A program made the position numbers and the translations under genes. DNA of 64,000 bases from Fen-549 sp964636655 (GTDB taxonomy: Bacteria; Actinomycetota; Thermoleophilia; Gaiellales; Gaiellaceae), in assembly GCA_964636655.1 (NCBI GenBank), contig CAZWTK010000007.1:1-64000 (forward strand), written 5' to 3'. This document shows, piece by piece, positions 44,781 through 55,016 of the stretch. Positions within the stretch are counted from its first letter, which is position 1. Every line of letters begins with the position of its first letter. A model generated the notes under the pieces. It was not told where the DNA came from. It searched no databases and saw only the letters and a list, made by a program, of their open reading frames with translations.

Positions 44781-45782
44781 GACTCGCAGCGCCGCCCGAA
44801 TGGCGGCCGGGCGCGGGAGCGCGGGCAGGAAGGCGAGATAGCGCGGGTGCCACTCGCTGGGCTCGAAACGCGCCTCGTAGCGAGCCATCGCGCTGAAGCC
44901 GTAGCGGTTGTCGACTCGCTGGATTGCGCGCGCCAGCATGCCGCCGATCCAGCGCGCACGCCCGTCGAGCTGATCTTCGACTCCGCGCATGGGGGCCATG
45001 GCGAACGCGGCTCCCGCGGCGCCGTCGGCCTGCAGGCGAGCCAGCGCCGTGGAGATCAGCAGCTCGGTCGCTCCGTTGGCGGCATCCGGGACGCGGAAGG
45101 AGTCCTCCAGGTACCAGCCGCCGATCGCGGGGATGTAAGCGCAGGTGAGGGCGGCCTCGGCCTTCCCGCCGCGGCGGGCGAGAAAGACGCGCTTGAGGGC
45201 CGCCTGCTCGAACGGCGCGGCGCGCAAGAAGGAGTTCGACTCGGGCCGCTTCAGAGCGGCTCGCCAGCGAGCGAGCACGTCCAGCACCTCGTTCTCGAGA
45301 TCGATGTCCCTCGTCTCGCTTGGCCGGTACTCCTCGATCTCCACGCCCATGCGGCGGGCGTGATTCGCCGCCCAGCGGTACTTCTTGCCGCGGTTGCCAC
45401 GAGGCGTATGCCAGCTGGCGAGGTCGAACCAGGGCTCCTCCCCGATCTTCAGCGCCGAGAAGCCGATCTCGATCGCCGTGCGCGCCGTCTGCTCGGATAC
45501 CGCCAGCAGGCAGACGGACCGGCGCTCGGCGCGCATGGCCCGCCCGAAGGCGCCGAGCAGCTCGGGCAGCTCCCACTCCGCGCAGAGCGGATCTGTCCAG
45601 ACGACGGCCGCCCGCGGTGACTCGAGATAACAGACGACACCTTCGCCGAGCGAGAAGGTTCGCCACGGCGCGTCGTAGCGCAGTAGAAAGGAGAGCGGTC
45701 CGGTACCGAAGAGATCGAGCTTGGCGAGGAAGCCCGCACCGTTCTCGCGCGTTTCCGGATGATCGACGAGCGTGCCGCTCAT
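44769..45782 (-). CDS. DUF2156 / phosphatidylglycerol lysyltransferase C-domain protein
   Basis: 337 aa, ATG 45782, no membrane segments. PWRTFSLGEGVVCYLESPRA near the N-terminus, GKKYRWAANHARRMGVEIEE in the middle and AFAMAPMRGVEDQLDGRARW, NRYGFSAMARYEARFEPSEW near the end follow the LPG_synthase_C (DUF2156) double-GNAT fold. Full MprF enzymes use aminoacyl-tRNA to modify lipids. This stand-alone soluble domain may transfer an acyl or aminoacyl group; the substrate is unknown. Confidence 0.78.
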   Translation of the reverse strand: MSGTLVDHPETRENGAGFLAKLDLFGTGPLSFLLRYDAPWRTFSLGEGVVCYLESPRAAVVWTDPLCAEWELPELLGAFGRAMRAERRSVCLLAVSEQTARTAIEIGFSALKIGEEPWFDLASWHTPRGNRGKKYRWAANHARRMGVEIEEYRPSETRDIDLENEVLDVLARWRAALKRPESNSFLRAAPFEQAALKRVFLARRGGKAEAALTCAYIPAIGGWYLEDSFRVPDAANGATELLISTALARLQADGAAGAAFAMAPMRGVEDQLDGRARWIGGMLARAIQRVDNRYGFSAMARYEARFEPSEWHPRYLAFLPALPRPAAIRAALRVLSA

Positions 45783-45850
45783 TGCGCGAGACTCGGTCGA
45801 GGTCGAGTCTGTCGACCGACGAGGGCTTCGGCCATACCGCTTCCCATTCG

Positions 45851-45880
45851 TTGAGTTTCCCCACCGCCGGGGAAACTCAA
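45851..45880 (-). terminator. 12-bp perfect stem downstream of the SDR gene
   Basis: TTGAGTTTCCCC (45851-45862), six-base loop ACCGCC, GGGGAAACTCAA (45869-45880). It lies 27 bases after the minus-strand SDR gene ends (45907) and before the next minus-strand gene starts (45782). It has no U-tract, but position and stability suggest a terminator or an RNA-stabilising hairpin. Confidence 0.6.
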
Positions 45881-45906
45881 TCGGAGAACGCCGTTGGCTC
45901 TCAAGG

Positions 45907-46626
45907 CTAACCGCGCCCCGGCACCAGGCTCAGCTCGGCCTCACCCGATTCGAGCAGGCTGAGGATCGCCTCGGCGACCCTCTCGGGCGGGTCGGCGGGC
46001 GGAATGCCGGGCGGCGGGCCGGTCGCGGCCTGCTCATCGGCGCCGATGGCGTTTGTCTCCAGGTCGGTCGCCGTGATGTAGGGGTAGAGCAGCGAGACGG
46101 CGATGCCGTCGGGAGCGAGCTCCTCGCGCGCGACCAGAGAGAGGTGGTTGAGAGCGGCCTTGCTCGAGGAGTAGCCGGCCGAGCCGGTGAGAATCATCTC
46201 GGTCGTCCCCGAGCTGACGTTGACGATCGCGCCCGAGCCCTGGCGGCGCATGATCGGAATCACGGCCTGCATCGCCTCGAGCGCCCCGATCAGGTTGAGC
46301 TCGAGAATCGATCGGAAGTCGGCGGGGTCGATGGTCTCGACGGAGGCGTTGAAGTCCTGGCCGGCGTTGTTGACCAGGCAGTCGATACGGCCGAGCCTCT
46401 CGATCGTGCGCTCGACCAGTGCGCGGATACTTTTCGCCTCGCGCATGTCGGTTCTAACGGCGAGCGAGCCCGGGATCTCTGCCGCGGTAGCGCGCAACGC
46501 CTCCTCGTTTCGCGCCGCGAGGACGACCTTCGCGCCCCTCGAGCCGAGCAAACGCGCCGTGGCGAGGCCGATGCCGCCGCTTGCGCCGGTGACGATGACC
46601 ACCTTGCCGGCGATCTGCATGCTCAC
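45907..46626 (-). CDS. Short-chain dehydrogenase/reductase (classical SDR)
   Basis: 239 aa from ATG 46626. VVIVTGASGGIGLATARLLG is the NAD(P) motif, LVNNAGQDF the NNAG motif, VSSGT and YSSSKAAL carry the catalytic Ser and YxxxK, all intact. The basic residue AARNE after strand 2 suggests NADPH preference. The substrate is unknown. It ends in the hairpin at 45851-45880. The upstream gene on the same strand is the GT39-like membrane protein, about 30 bases away. Confidence 0.92.
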   Translation of the reverse strand: MSMQIAGKVVIVTGASGGIGLATARLLGSRGAKVVLAARNEEALRATAAEIPGSLAVRTDMREAKSIRALVERTIERLGRIDCLVNNAGQDFNASVETIDPADFRSILELNLIGALEAMQAVIPIMRRQGSGAIVNVSSGTTEMILTGSAGYSSSKAALNHLSLVAREELAPDGIAVSLLYPYITATDLETNAIGADEQAATGPPPGIPPADPPERVAEAILSLLESGEAELSLVPGRG

Positions 46627-46659
46627 TAGTTCCCCGGGTCGCCGTCGGCGTAATCACCG

Positions 46660-48072
46660 TCAGCGTTCCCGCATTGCCGGTCGAGAGCGGTGGTCGCCGG
46701 CGACCAGCGCCGCCGCCCGCCGCCAACCCGACACCAGTAGCCAGGCGAGCGCGGGAGCGACGAGCGGCGTGACGCTGAGCATGTAGCGCGCCTCGCCGTG
46801 TACGAGCAGCACGTGGAAGACGATCCAGAACGCGACCAGGAGTGTGGCCAGTCCGGCGCCCGGGAGGCGTTTTCGAGCTGCGAGCACCAGCGCGAGCCCG
46901 CCCAGTATCCAGAACGAATAGTGCCAGAGCTTGTACAGCCAGAGGTGCCGCAGCGAGCCGTTGACGAGCGTCGCCTCGGCGCCCGAGAGCTGGCGCTCGT
47001 AGCGACCGCGCTGAGGATCGGGGCCTTTCTGCGCGACGAGGACGTTGCTGAACGGTCCGGGCCCCCAGGCCATCAGCTTGCTGAACTTCGCCGGCATCAA
47101 CTCGAGCCAGTCGAGCGGATGCTCGCGGACGTAAGAGATCGACTCGCGCAGCAGGGTCGAGTTCTGGCGCGTCTCGGCTCTGGCGCTGAAGATGGCCCAG
47201 CGCGGATGGGGCCCGCTGCGAAGCTGGAAGCCGCCGGTGGCCCTTGGGTTGGCGCCGAGCCAGATCGTGTAGCCGCCGTTGGTGGAGAGCCCGAAGGTGT
47301 GCATCACGACCGCGTTGCGGGCGGCCCAGGGCACGAGCACCAGCACGGAGGCAACCGCGAGCAGGGCGGCCGCTCGCCACGACTCGCGCAGCGGCCGGCG
47401 CAGAAGCAGCCATAGCGGCAGGATCAGCGGAAGCAGCATCGCCGTCGAGCGAACGAGGATGGCCAGGCCGAGCAGCACCCCCGCCGCCGCCGTGTTGGGT
47501 AGAGAGGGCGTCGCTCCGTCCTTCCTGGTGAGCAGCAGACAGGCGGCGAGAAGCAGGGGGATGAACAGCGCCTCGGACGAGGCGCGCATCACGTACGGGG
47601 TCAGCGTCGGAGCGACGGCGACCAGCGCGCCGGACACCACGCCGACGCTGCGTCCGCCCAGCCGCCGCCCCAGCACATAGGCAAGCCCGGTGCTGAGCGC
47701 CCAGAGCACGAGGTTCGCGGCCTTGATCGTCGCGACCGAGGGGCCGACGACCAGGAACAGAGCGGCGAGGAAAGCCGGCCAGCCAACCGGGAAGAAGGCC
47801 GTTGGGTGGCCCATGATCGAGTAGCCGTGGCCCTCGGAGATCGAGCGGGCGCTGAGGTAGTAGAAGTACGAGTCGCTGGTGGCTCGCCCGTGCACGAGCA
47901 GCACCCAGGGCAGGCGGGCCAACGCCGAGAGCAGTACAAGTGCGGCGATGTCGAGCAGCCAGTCGCGCCGAATGCGTCCGCCGTCCACCGCCCGCCTCGC
48001 CGCTCGCTGCGCAGCGGCATCGGGCCGCTCCGCGAGAGCCCGTTCGCCGCCTCTTCCTGTTGTCGAATCCAC
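46660..48072 (-). CDS. GT39-like (PMT/ArnT-type) membrane glycosyltransferase
   Basis: 470 aa from GTG 48072. About ten to twelve hydrophobic segments. The first outer loop has HGRATSDSYFYYLSARSISE, with the acidic residue expected for GT-C enzymes, and GHPTAFFPVGWPAFLAALFL is the PMT_2 family motif. The long C-terminal outer loop (STNGGYTIWLGANPRATGGF) is typical of dolichyl/polyprenyl-phosphate-mannose transferase relatives. It likely glycosylates a protein or lipid on the outer face. Confidence 0.8.
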   Translation of the reverse strand: MDSTTGRGGERALAERPDAAAQRAARRAVDGGRIRRDWLLDIAALVLLSALARLPWVLLVHGRATSDSYFYYLSARSISEGHGYSIMGHPTAFFPVGWPAFLAALFLVVGPSVATIKAANLVLWALSTGLAYVLGRRLGGRSVGVVSGALVAVAPTLTPYVMRASSEALFIPLLLAACLLLTRKDGATPSLPNTAAAGVLLGLAILVRSTAMLLPLILPLWLLLRRPLRESWRAAALLAVASVLVLVPWAARNAVVMHTFGLSTNGGYTIWLGANPRATGGFQLRSGPHPRWAIFSARAETRQNSTLLRESISYVREHPLDWLELMPAKFSKLMAWGPGPFSNVLVAQKGPDPQRGRYERQLSGAEATLVNGSLRHLWLYKLWHYSFWILGGLALVLAARKRLPGAGLATLLVAFWIVFHVLLVHGEARYMLSVTPLVAPALAWLLVSGWRRAAALVAGDHRSRPAMRER

Positions 48073-48207
48073 TCGAGCCTTTCGCTGGTTCTGCCCTGGA
48101 TGGCGCCGGTTCCCGTTTCGGCTGGCCCGGGGACCGGGAGTCGATCAAGGTTAGCGAGCAAGACTGTCGAACCGGACGCCGCTACACGTCGCACCTCTGC
48201 CAGGTGC

Positions 48208-48241
48208 CTGCATATTGCAGTATTTGTATAATGCAGCTATA
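48208..48241 (+). promoter_or_regulatory. Promoter and candidate operator of the MarR-MFS operon
   Basis: TATAAT at 48227-48232 ends eight bases before the ATG at 48241, so transcription should start at or next to the start codon. CTGCAT (48208-48213) and ATGCAG (48231-48236) form an inverted repeat over the -10 region, with a further TGCA-TAT-TGCA inside. This is well placed for autorepression by the MarR protein. Confidence 0.6.
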
Positions 48242-48732
48242 TGGGCACCGGCAAGACCAGTTCGACCGTGATCGACAAGCAGGCCGACGAGCTGGTGGGC
48301 TACTGGCTCGAGCTGGGTCATCGGATCATGAGCAGGAAGCTCGCCTCCTCGCTCTATCCGGAGTTGACGGGCAAGCTCCCGCGCGGTCAGGTGCACGCGC
48401 TCATGCTGCTCGCGAAGGCCGGAGAGCCCAAGATCAGCCAGCTGGCCGCCGTGCTCAGTCTCGACGAGAGCACCGTGACCCGCCTCGTCGACAAGCTGGA
48501 GGCCGCCGATCTGGTCGAACGCCGGCGTTCGACCAGCGACCGGCGCTCGACCAGCGTCGTGATCACAGACGAGGGGCGGAAGATCGTCGCCTGCGCGCGG
48601 GAGCACCAGCGTGCCCTGATGAGCGAGGTGCTGTCTGTGCTCGATCCGGAAGAGCGCACCGAGTTCATTCGCCTGACGGCGAAGGCGGCCGAGGCGATGA
48701 AGGTGAGCGCCTCAGGGGTCGTGAGCGGATGA
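48241..48732 (+). CDS. MarR family transcriptional regulator
   Basis: 163 aa from ATG 48241. GQVHALMLLAKAGEPKISQL and AAVLSLDESTVTRLVDKLEA form the winged-HTH, RRRSTSDRRSTSVVITDEGR the wing with its conserved DRR. The stop overlaps the ATG of the MFS gene (ATGA at 48729). MarR proteins usually repress their own operon until a ligand, often a drug substrate of the pump, binds. Confidence 0.92.
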   Translation: MGTGKTSSTVIDKQADELVGYWLELGHRIMSRKLASSLYPELTGKLPRGQVHALMLLAKAGEPKISQLAAVLSLDESTVTRLVDKLEAADLVERRRSTSDRRSTSVVITDEGRKIVACAREHQRALMSEVLSVLDPEERTEFIRLTAKAAEAMKVSASGVVSG

Positions 48733-50321
48733 ACGAGCACCTCCATCTCACCCACCGCGAGATTCTGTTCGTCTACAGCGGGCTGATGCTGGGAATGCTC
48801 CTGGCCTCACTCGATCAGACGATCGTCTCGACGGCGCTGCCGACGATCGTCGGCGACCTGGGCGGGCTCAACCACTACACCTGGGTGGTCATCGCCTACA
48901 TACTCACCTCCACCGTCTCGATGCCCCTGTACGGCAAGCTGGGCGACCTCTACGGGCGCAAGCGCCTGTTCCAGTTCGCGATCGTCCTGTTCGTCGTCGG
49001 CTCGGCTCTGTGCGGACTGTCGCAGAGCATGCTGGAGCTGATCTCCTTCCGCGCCTTGCAGGGCCTTGGCGCCGGCGGACTGATGGTGGGAGCGATGGCG
49101 ATCATCGGCGACATCGTGCCGCCGCGCGAGCGCGGCCGCTACCAGGGCTACATCGGTGGCGTGTTCGCGATCTCGAGTATCGCCGGGCCTTTGCTGGGCG
49201 GCTTCTTCGTCGACAACTTCTCCTGGCGCTGGGTCTTCTACATCAACCTGCCGGTGGGCGCGCTGGCCTTCTTCGTGGTCGGCGCCGTGCTGCACCTTCC
49301 CAAGCGTCGCGTCTCGCATCGAATCGACATCCTCGGTACCGCGCTTCTCTCGTTGGGTGCCACGGCGCTGACGCTGGCGCTGACGCTCGGCGGCACCGAG
49401 TGGGCATGGAGCTCGAGCCCGAGCATCGGGCTGTTCGTCGCGGGGCCCGTTCTGATAGCGCTCTTCCTGCTGCAGGAAAGTCGCGCTGCCGAGCCGATCA
49501 TCCCGCTGCATCTGTTTCGCAACGTGATCTTCAACGCCGCCTCGAGCACCGGCTTCATCGTCGGCTTGGCGATGTTCGGCTCGATCGTCTACCTGCCGCT
49601 ATTTCTGCAGATAGTGCACGGCGTTTCGCCGACGAGCTCGGGCCTGCGCCTGCTGCCGATGATGGCGAGCATGCTCGTCACCTCGATCGTCTCGGGCCGC
49701 ACGATCAGCAGGATCGGTCGCTACAAGGCCTTCCCGGTTGTGGGCATGGCGGTGACGTCGCTGGGCATCTTCCTGCTCTCGCGGCTCAACCCGGCAACCA
49801 GTTCGTTGCGCCTGTCGGCGTACATGGTCGTGCTCGGGCTCGGCATGGGAATGGTCATGCAGGTGCTCGTGCTGGCGGTACAGAACGCCGTCGAGTACCG
49901 CGATCTCGGCGTGGCGACCTCCTCGTCCACCTTCTTCCGCTCGATGGGAAGCGTCTTCGGGCTGGCGATCTTCGGCACGATCTTCGCCAACCGGCTCGCT
50001 TACTGGATGCCTCGGTTGATACCGGAAGGCGGCACCGCCCACGTCTCGAGCGGCAATCTGATGCACATGACCCCCGCCCAGCTGAACCGGCTTTCGCCGC
50101 AGGTGCACCAGGGGCTGATCGATTCCTTCTCGAACTCGATCCACTCTGTCTTCCTCTGGGCGATTCCCTTCGCCGTCGCCGGTTTTCTGATCACGCTGTT
50201 CCTGCGTGAGATACCGCTCCGCGAGCGCAAGCAGCCGGCCGGGACAGGCGCCGGCGAAGACATGGGGATGCAGATGGAAGCCGGGGCCGTCGAGCCGGCG
50301 GTGGCCGGCGAAGGGCGCTGA
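48729..50321 (+). CDS. MFS drug efflux transporter, DHA2 (EmrB/QacA) family
   Basis: 530 aa from ATG 48729; the frame is open far upstream, but the start is fixed by the ATGA overlap with marR and the protein start MNEHLHLTHREILFVYSGLM. Fourteen membrane segments. LASLDQTIVSTALPTIVGDL is motif D1, GKLGDLYGRKRLFQ motif A and SIAGPLLGGFFVDNFSWRWV motif C of drug/proton antiporters. The tail is cytoplasmic and Met/Glu-rich. Confidence 0.95.
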   Translation: MNEHLHLTHREILFVYSGLMLGMLLASLDQTIVSTALPTIVGDLGGLNHYTWVVIAYILTSTVSMPLYGKLGDLYGRKRLFQFAIVLFVVGSALCGLSQSMLELISFRALQGLGAGGLMVGAMAIIGDIVPPRERGRYQGYIGGVFAISSIAGPLLGGFFVDNFSWRWVFYINLPVGALAFFVVGAVLHLPKRRVSHRIDILGTALLSLGATALTLALTLGGTEWAWSSSPSIGLFVAGPVLIALFLLQESRAAEPIIPLHLFRNVIFNAASSTGFIVGLAMFGSIVYLPLFLQIVHGVSPTSSGLRLLPMMASMLVTSIVSGRTISRIGRYKAFPVVGMAVTSLGIFLLSRLNPATSSLRLSAYMVVLGLGMGMVMQVLVLAVQNAVEYRDLGVATSSSTFFRSMGSVFGLAIFGTIFANRLAYWMPRLIPEGGTAHVSSGNLMHMTPAQLNRLSPQVHQGLIDSFSNSIHSVFLWAIPFAVAGFLITLFLREIPLRERKQPAGTGAGEDMGMQMEAGAVEPAVAGEGR

Positions 50322-50341
50322 CGCGCCGAGCTTCGCCGCCG

Positions 50342-50791
50342 CTAGCCGCGCCTGCGCGGGCGAATTAGCAGCAGTGGAATCGTCAACAGCGCCGCAGCCG
50401 CGAGCGCTCCCAGCACTAGTGCTACAAGGGCCGAGCTCAGCTGCACGGAGGTGGCGAAAAGGGCCACCAGCGCCGCCGCCGCCGCGGCGACGCCGGTCAA
50501 AGCCAGCAAGAGCAGGCGCCGACCGATAGAGGTCACATCGACGGACGCCGCCGGCGGAAGCTCGGCCAGCCAGAAGAGGAGCTCGCAGAGCGCGATCAAG
50601 CCCGCCGCGCAGGGCACGACCGAGACGCCGCCCACGTGCCCCGAGGATTCGACGGCCACGTACTCGGCGCCGAGCAAGAAAAGCGGTAGCCAGGCGCCGC
50701 GACCGCGCCAGAGCACGGGAAGGAGCAGCGACACAAGCGCCGCCGCGCCCAGGCCGTCGACGACCAGCCCGAGCCGACCGGGATCGAGCAT
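50342..50791 (-). CDS. Hypothetical membrane protein at the end of the MoxR-DUF58 operon
   Basis: 149 aa from the first conventional start, ATG 50791, with four hydrophobic segments and a basic tail (RPRRRG). In-frame sequence upstream to 50866 (SSAYLRLAIAAVAAAVATAL) codes for another hydrophobic helix, so the real start may be the CTG at 50866 that overlaps the DUF58 stop (CTGA). There is no recognised family. It is probably the last gene of the operon 54540 to 50342 and convergent with the MFS gene. Confidence 0.6.
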   Translation of the reverse strand: MLDPGRLGLVVDGLGAAALVSLLLPVLWRGRGAWLPLFLLGAEYVAVESSGHVGGVSVVPCAAGLIALCELLFWLAELPPAASVDVTSIGRRLLLLALTGVAAAAAALVALFATSVQLSSALVALVLGALAAAALLTIPLLLIRPRRRG

Positions 50792-50862
50792 CGGATAGAC
50801 GGCGAGCGCAGTCGCGACGGCGGCCGCGACGGCGGCGATCGCCAGGCGCAGGTAGGCCGAGC

Positions 50863-52115
50863 TCAGCGTGCGAAGCGCCGGAATGCTTCCACCTCCTCCA
50901 CGACCTCGGCCAGGGATTCGCCGCCCGTCCATTCGGCGACGGCGATCCCGAGCTCCTGGTAGCGCAGGTGAAGCGTCTCGCGCCAGAGGCGCCAGAGACG
51001 GAGTGCCTTCGGGTCGGGGGTGCCGCCCTCCGAGGCGCCGGCGAAGGCGACCGGAGACACGTCGACGACGGCCAGGTCGAAGCCGCGCCGGCGCAGGTCG
51101 ACCAGCGCGTACATGCCCCGCTCGTCGAGCAGCGGGCTCAAGGCGATCACCAGCGCCTGCGGCGTCAGGCTGCGCGCCGGCAGTACGTCGAGGCGCTTCC
51201 AGACGTAGGAGAAGTTGACCTCGGTCTCGAGCAGCGCCTCGGCGATGCGGTAGGACTGGAGCGTGCCGGATGCGGGCGTCAGCCACCTGACGATGCCGCC
51301 GAAGCCGACGATGCCGACCCGGTCCTGAACGGCGAGGTAGTGGTCGGCGAGAGTGGCGGCCGCCCTGACGGCCTGGTCGAGCGTTCCTCCGCCTGCGCGC
51401 TGTGCCTCCGCGAAGCTGTCCAGGAAGAGGATCACGTCGGCGTTTCGCTCCGGGTGCTGTTGGTTGACGTAAAGGGTTTGACCGCGTGAGCTGGCGCGCC
51501 AGTTGAGGCGGCGGACGCGGTCGCCGCGGACGTAGGGGCGAACGTCGGCGAACTCGATTCCCTCGGCCTTGGCACGCGAGACGCGGTTGCCGGCGAAAGG
51601 CTGTGTCTCGCGCGGCGTGACGAGCGACTGCAGCCGCTCGCGACCGGGGTAGACGCGAACCACGGTGGTTCCGCCGATACGCTGATCGGCGAGGCGCAGG
51701 CGGGCGCGGTCACCCGAGCGCACGACGAGCTCGCCCAGCCGGTAGGCGCCCCAGCGCTCACAGGCGAGTCTGACCGCGACGGTACGCGGGCGGCCACGCG
51801 TGAGCCCGAGCACGAACGACCCCGGCTCGCCCGCCGGCGCGATCCCGCGCGGCAGCACGAGTGCCACGTGCGCCTCGCAGCTCTCCGCGGCCGAGAGGGA
51901 CAACTCGAGCTCGATCTCGTCACCTTCCAGCACGCGCTCGCGGTCGAGTTGCACGGATGCCTCGACCCTCGGCGGTGGCGGAAGCGAGAGGCCGACCGCC
52001 AGGACGAGGGCAAAAGGGGCTCCCAGACCGGCGAGCTCCGGGCGCCCGAGCGCGAGCGCCGCGATGAAGGCGGCAGCCGCGAAGATCGCGTACAGCGCCA
52101 GCTTCGGCGAGCGGC

Positions 52116-52119
<4 letters not shown>
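50863..52119 (-). CDS. DUF58 domain protein
   Basis: 418 aa from TTG 52119, overlapping the MoxR stop (TTGA). Two N-terminal hydrophobic segments, a beta-rich part (VLEGDEIELELSLSAAE), then GIEFADVRPYVRGDRVRRLN and WRASSRGQTLYVNQ, the DUF58 core, followed by a vWA-like fold (DVILFLDSFAEAQRAGGGTL). DUF58 proteins work with MoxR ATPases, apparently in folding or cofactor insertion of envelope proteins. Confidence 0.9.
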
Positions 52120-53095
<976 letters not shown>

Positions 53096-53099
<4 letters not shown>

Positions 53100-53599
53100 A
53101 GCGCCTCCAGTTCGTCGAGAAGACTTTCCAGCTCGCGTCGCGACCAGCCGCGGCCACCCGGGCCGAGCGGCGGCTTGCGGTCGGGACGGGCGAGGCTCCA
53201 AGCGTAACCGTCTCCGACGATGGCGCGCGCCCGATCGGGCGCGCGGTCGAGATCGACGCGATGGTGGCGCCTCAGGCGCGCTGCGACGATCTCGCGTACC
53301 AGCGGTCGCATCGACTCGTACAGGTGCGACTCGTTCCAGGAGGCCGCCACGAGCGCCCGCTCGATCTTCTCGAACTGCGCAATCCGTTGCTCGGTTTGCC
53401 GCGGATTCAGCCGTGGCGACCAGGAGAACGCGTTTCGCGGCAGCGCTCTGCTCAGGAGATCGACTAGGAGAGCGAGCGCGAACCCGGCCGCGACCAGCGT
53501 GTACACGAGCAGGGCGAGGCCGTGCCCCTGGCTGGCGAGGACGAGCGCGGGAGTGAGCACCATGACGATCAACCCCGCTACCACGCCGAGCGTTCTCAT
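53096..53599 (-). CDS. Hypothetical small membrane protein of the MoxR operon
   Basis: 167 aa, ATG 53599, coupled on both sides by four-base overlaps. Two N-terminal helices (LGVVAGLIVMVLTPALVLAS and LALLVYTLVAAGFALALLVD) are followed by a soluble, charged part of about 110 residues ending WSRRELESLLDELEAL. No family is recognised. The position between DUF4129 and MoxR suggests an accessory of the envelope-assembly system. Confidence 0.8.
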
Positions 53600-54540
53600 C
53601 TCGACTTCGCCTCCAGCTCGCTCCTGAGCGCACCGAGCGCGGCGATCGATTCACGCTTCATCTCGAGCCCGATCGCATGCGTGCTGAAGCGGGCCTGCTC
53701 GAACAGCTCGGTCAGCCGTTCGCCCGGGCCCCGGCTGAGGCGCAGGGCAGCGAAGACGCGGCCCAGATACTCGCCCGGGGCCTCGAACGGGCGGCGGCCC
53801 AGGGCGTGTCTGGCCAGCGTCTTCTCCATGCCGACGTAGGCATGGATCACCGCTTGGCGCGGATCAGATTCCCGCTCGAGCTCCGCGATCGAGATCGCGA
53901 CCAGCTCGTGTAGCTCGCGGCGCGGCGATTCCAGCTCGTCCTCGGGGAGCTCCCGGGTCACGAGGCTGCTGCGGCGGCGCCGGATCAACGCTGCGGTGAG
54001 TAGCAGAACGAGACATGTGCCGACTCCGGTGACGACCCAGGGTAGTAGCTCCTCGGCAACCCGTTCGGAGCGTACGGGCGGCGGCTTGACCGCCGTGGTA
54101 TGCCCGCGCTTCTTGGACGGGGAGACTGGATTTTGGTTCTGGGGTCGAGTGAGAGCCAACCAGGCGAGCGCCCCGCCTACCAGCGCAATCACGAGAACTT
54201 GCTTGATCACACGCTTCTCCCGGAACCGATCCGGGCTCGAGACGCCGTCTCCTCGTAACTCGCGCACCGACTGCCAGATCGCGAACAGGACGGCCGGGAT
54301 AACCGCGACGGCGACAAGCAGGACGATCAGGTCGCCGGCAACGAGCCGCGCATGTGCCAGGTCGCCCGGGCCGGCGACATGGGCAAGCGAGCGGCTGGCG
54401 CCTAGCGCGACGAGGAAGACGAGCAGGAAGACGCCTAACACGAGCAGCGGGGCGCGATTTCCCGAGCGCGCTCTCGCTTCCGCCGGCGCACGTTGATCTG
54501 GTGTCGATCGCCTTTCGGGCATTTCCGAACGCTGCATCAT
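53596..54540 (-). CDS. DUF4129 domain membrane protein
   Basis: 314 aa from ATG 54540 (a second ATG at 54537). Helices at about residues 30-50, 68-90, 110-128 and 165-187, then a soluble C-terminal region with VIHAYVGMEKTLARHALGRR, PFEAPGEYLGRVFAALRLSR and LFEQARFSTHAIG, the DUF4129 signature found beside MoxR, DUF58 and transglutaminase genes. No transglutaminase gene is visible here. It heads the operon. Confidence 0.85.
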   Translation of the reverse strand: MMQRSEMPERRSTPDQRAPAEARARSGNRAPLLVLGVFLLVFLVALGASRSLAHVAGPGDLAHARLVAGDLIVLLVAVAVIPAVLFAIWQSVRELRGDGVSSPDRFREKRVIKQVLVIALVGGALAWLALTRPQNQNPVSPSKKRGHTTAVKPPPVRSERVAEELLPWVVTGVGTCLVLLLTAALIRRRRSSLVTRELPEDELESPRRELHELVAISIAELERESDPRQAVIHAYVGMEKTLARHALGRRPFEAPGEYLGRVFAALRLSRGPGERLTELFEQARFSTHAIGLEMKRESIAALGALRSELEAKSR

Positions 54541-54605
54541 GAATCTAGCTCCTGGGCGCCCGGACGCCGATCGCTCAAACAGGTTACTGCACAATGGGTC
54601 GCGGC

Positions 54606-54696
54606 GCGGTAATCTTGGAGGCGATCGAAGGACGAGTACCGGGATGCGCTTTTCTCGCGTTCCTTGCTTGTTCGCAAATTGGCAAGGAGGTGAGTT
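54606..54696 (+). promoter_or_regulatory. Leader of cold-shock gene 1
   Basis: Blocks shared with the second csp gene are GCGGTAATC (54606-54614, -10-like), GACGAGTACCG (54631-54641) and TCCTTGCTTGTTCGC (54661-54675), then AGGAGGTGAGTT before ATG. Conservation of non-coding blocks in two copies points to a regulatory leader RNA. It may fold differently at low temperature. Confidence 0.6.
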
Positions 54697-54903
54697 ATGG
54701 CAACCGGGACCGTCAAGTGGTTCAACAACGACAAGGGATACGGGTTCATCACGCCCGAAGACGGCGGTAAGGACCTGTTCGTCCACCACACGGGCATCGA
54801 GGGCGAAGGCTTCAAGAGCCTGCCCGAGGGCGCTCGCGTCGAGTTCGAGGCAGTGGAGGGCCAGAAGGGCCCTCAGGCCACGAGCGTTCGCGTTGTTGGC
54901 TGA
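54697..54903 (+). CDS. cspA: Cold shock protein (CspA family), copy 1
   Basis: 68 aa, ATG 54697, preceded by an optimal AGGAGG site. TGTVKWFNNDKGYGFITPED contains RNP1 (KGYGFI) and LFVHHTGI RNP2; length is that of single-domain Csp. It binds single-stranded RNA/DNA and melts RNA structure. It differs from copy 2 (60859) in only about six residues. It is followed by a GC-rich hairpin. Confidence 0.98.
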   Translation: MATGTVKWFNNDKGYGFITPEDGGKDLFVHHTGIEGEGFKSLPEGARVEFEAVEGQKGPQATSVRVVG

Positions 54904-54921
54904 CCAAGCTTGAAGAAATCA

Positions 54922-54975
54922 GAAGGCGCCGCTTGAGCGAAGCCGCCTAACAGCGGCGAGCGAGGCGGCGCCTTC
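54922..54975 (+). terminator. Terminator-like hairpin after cspA copy 1
   Basis: GAAGGCGCCGC (54922-54932) pairs with GCGGCGCCTTC (54965-54975), with further inner pairing CCGC/GCGG. No T-run follows. It lies 18 bases after the csp stop. Confidence 0.65.
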
Positions 54976-55016
54976 GAGGTTGTGCGCCGGGCGCCGCTCG
55001 GCCGGACTCCTGGAGC

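Noticed and set aside
47940..48728. Upstream extension of the DHA2 transporter frame
   Set aside because: It is antisense to the GT39-like gene and then out of frame with marR; the ATGA overlap fixes the start at 48729.
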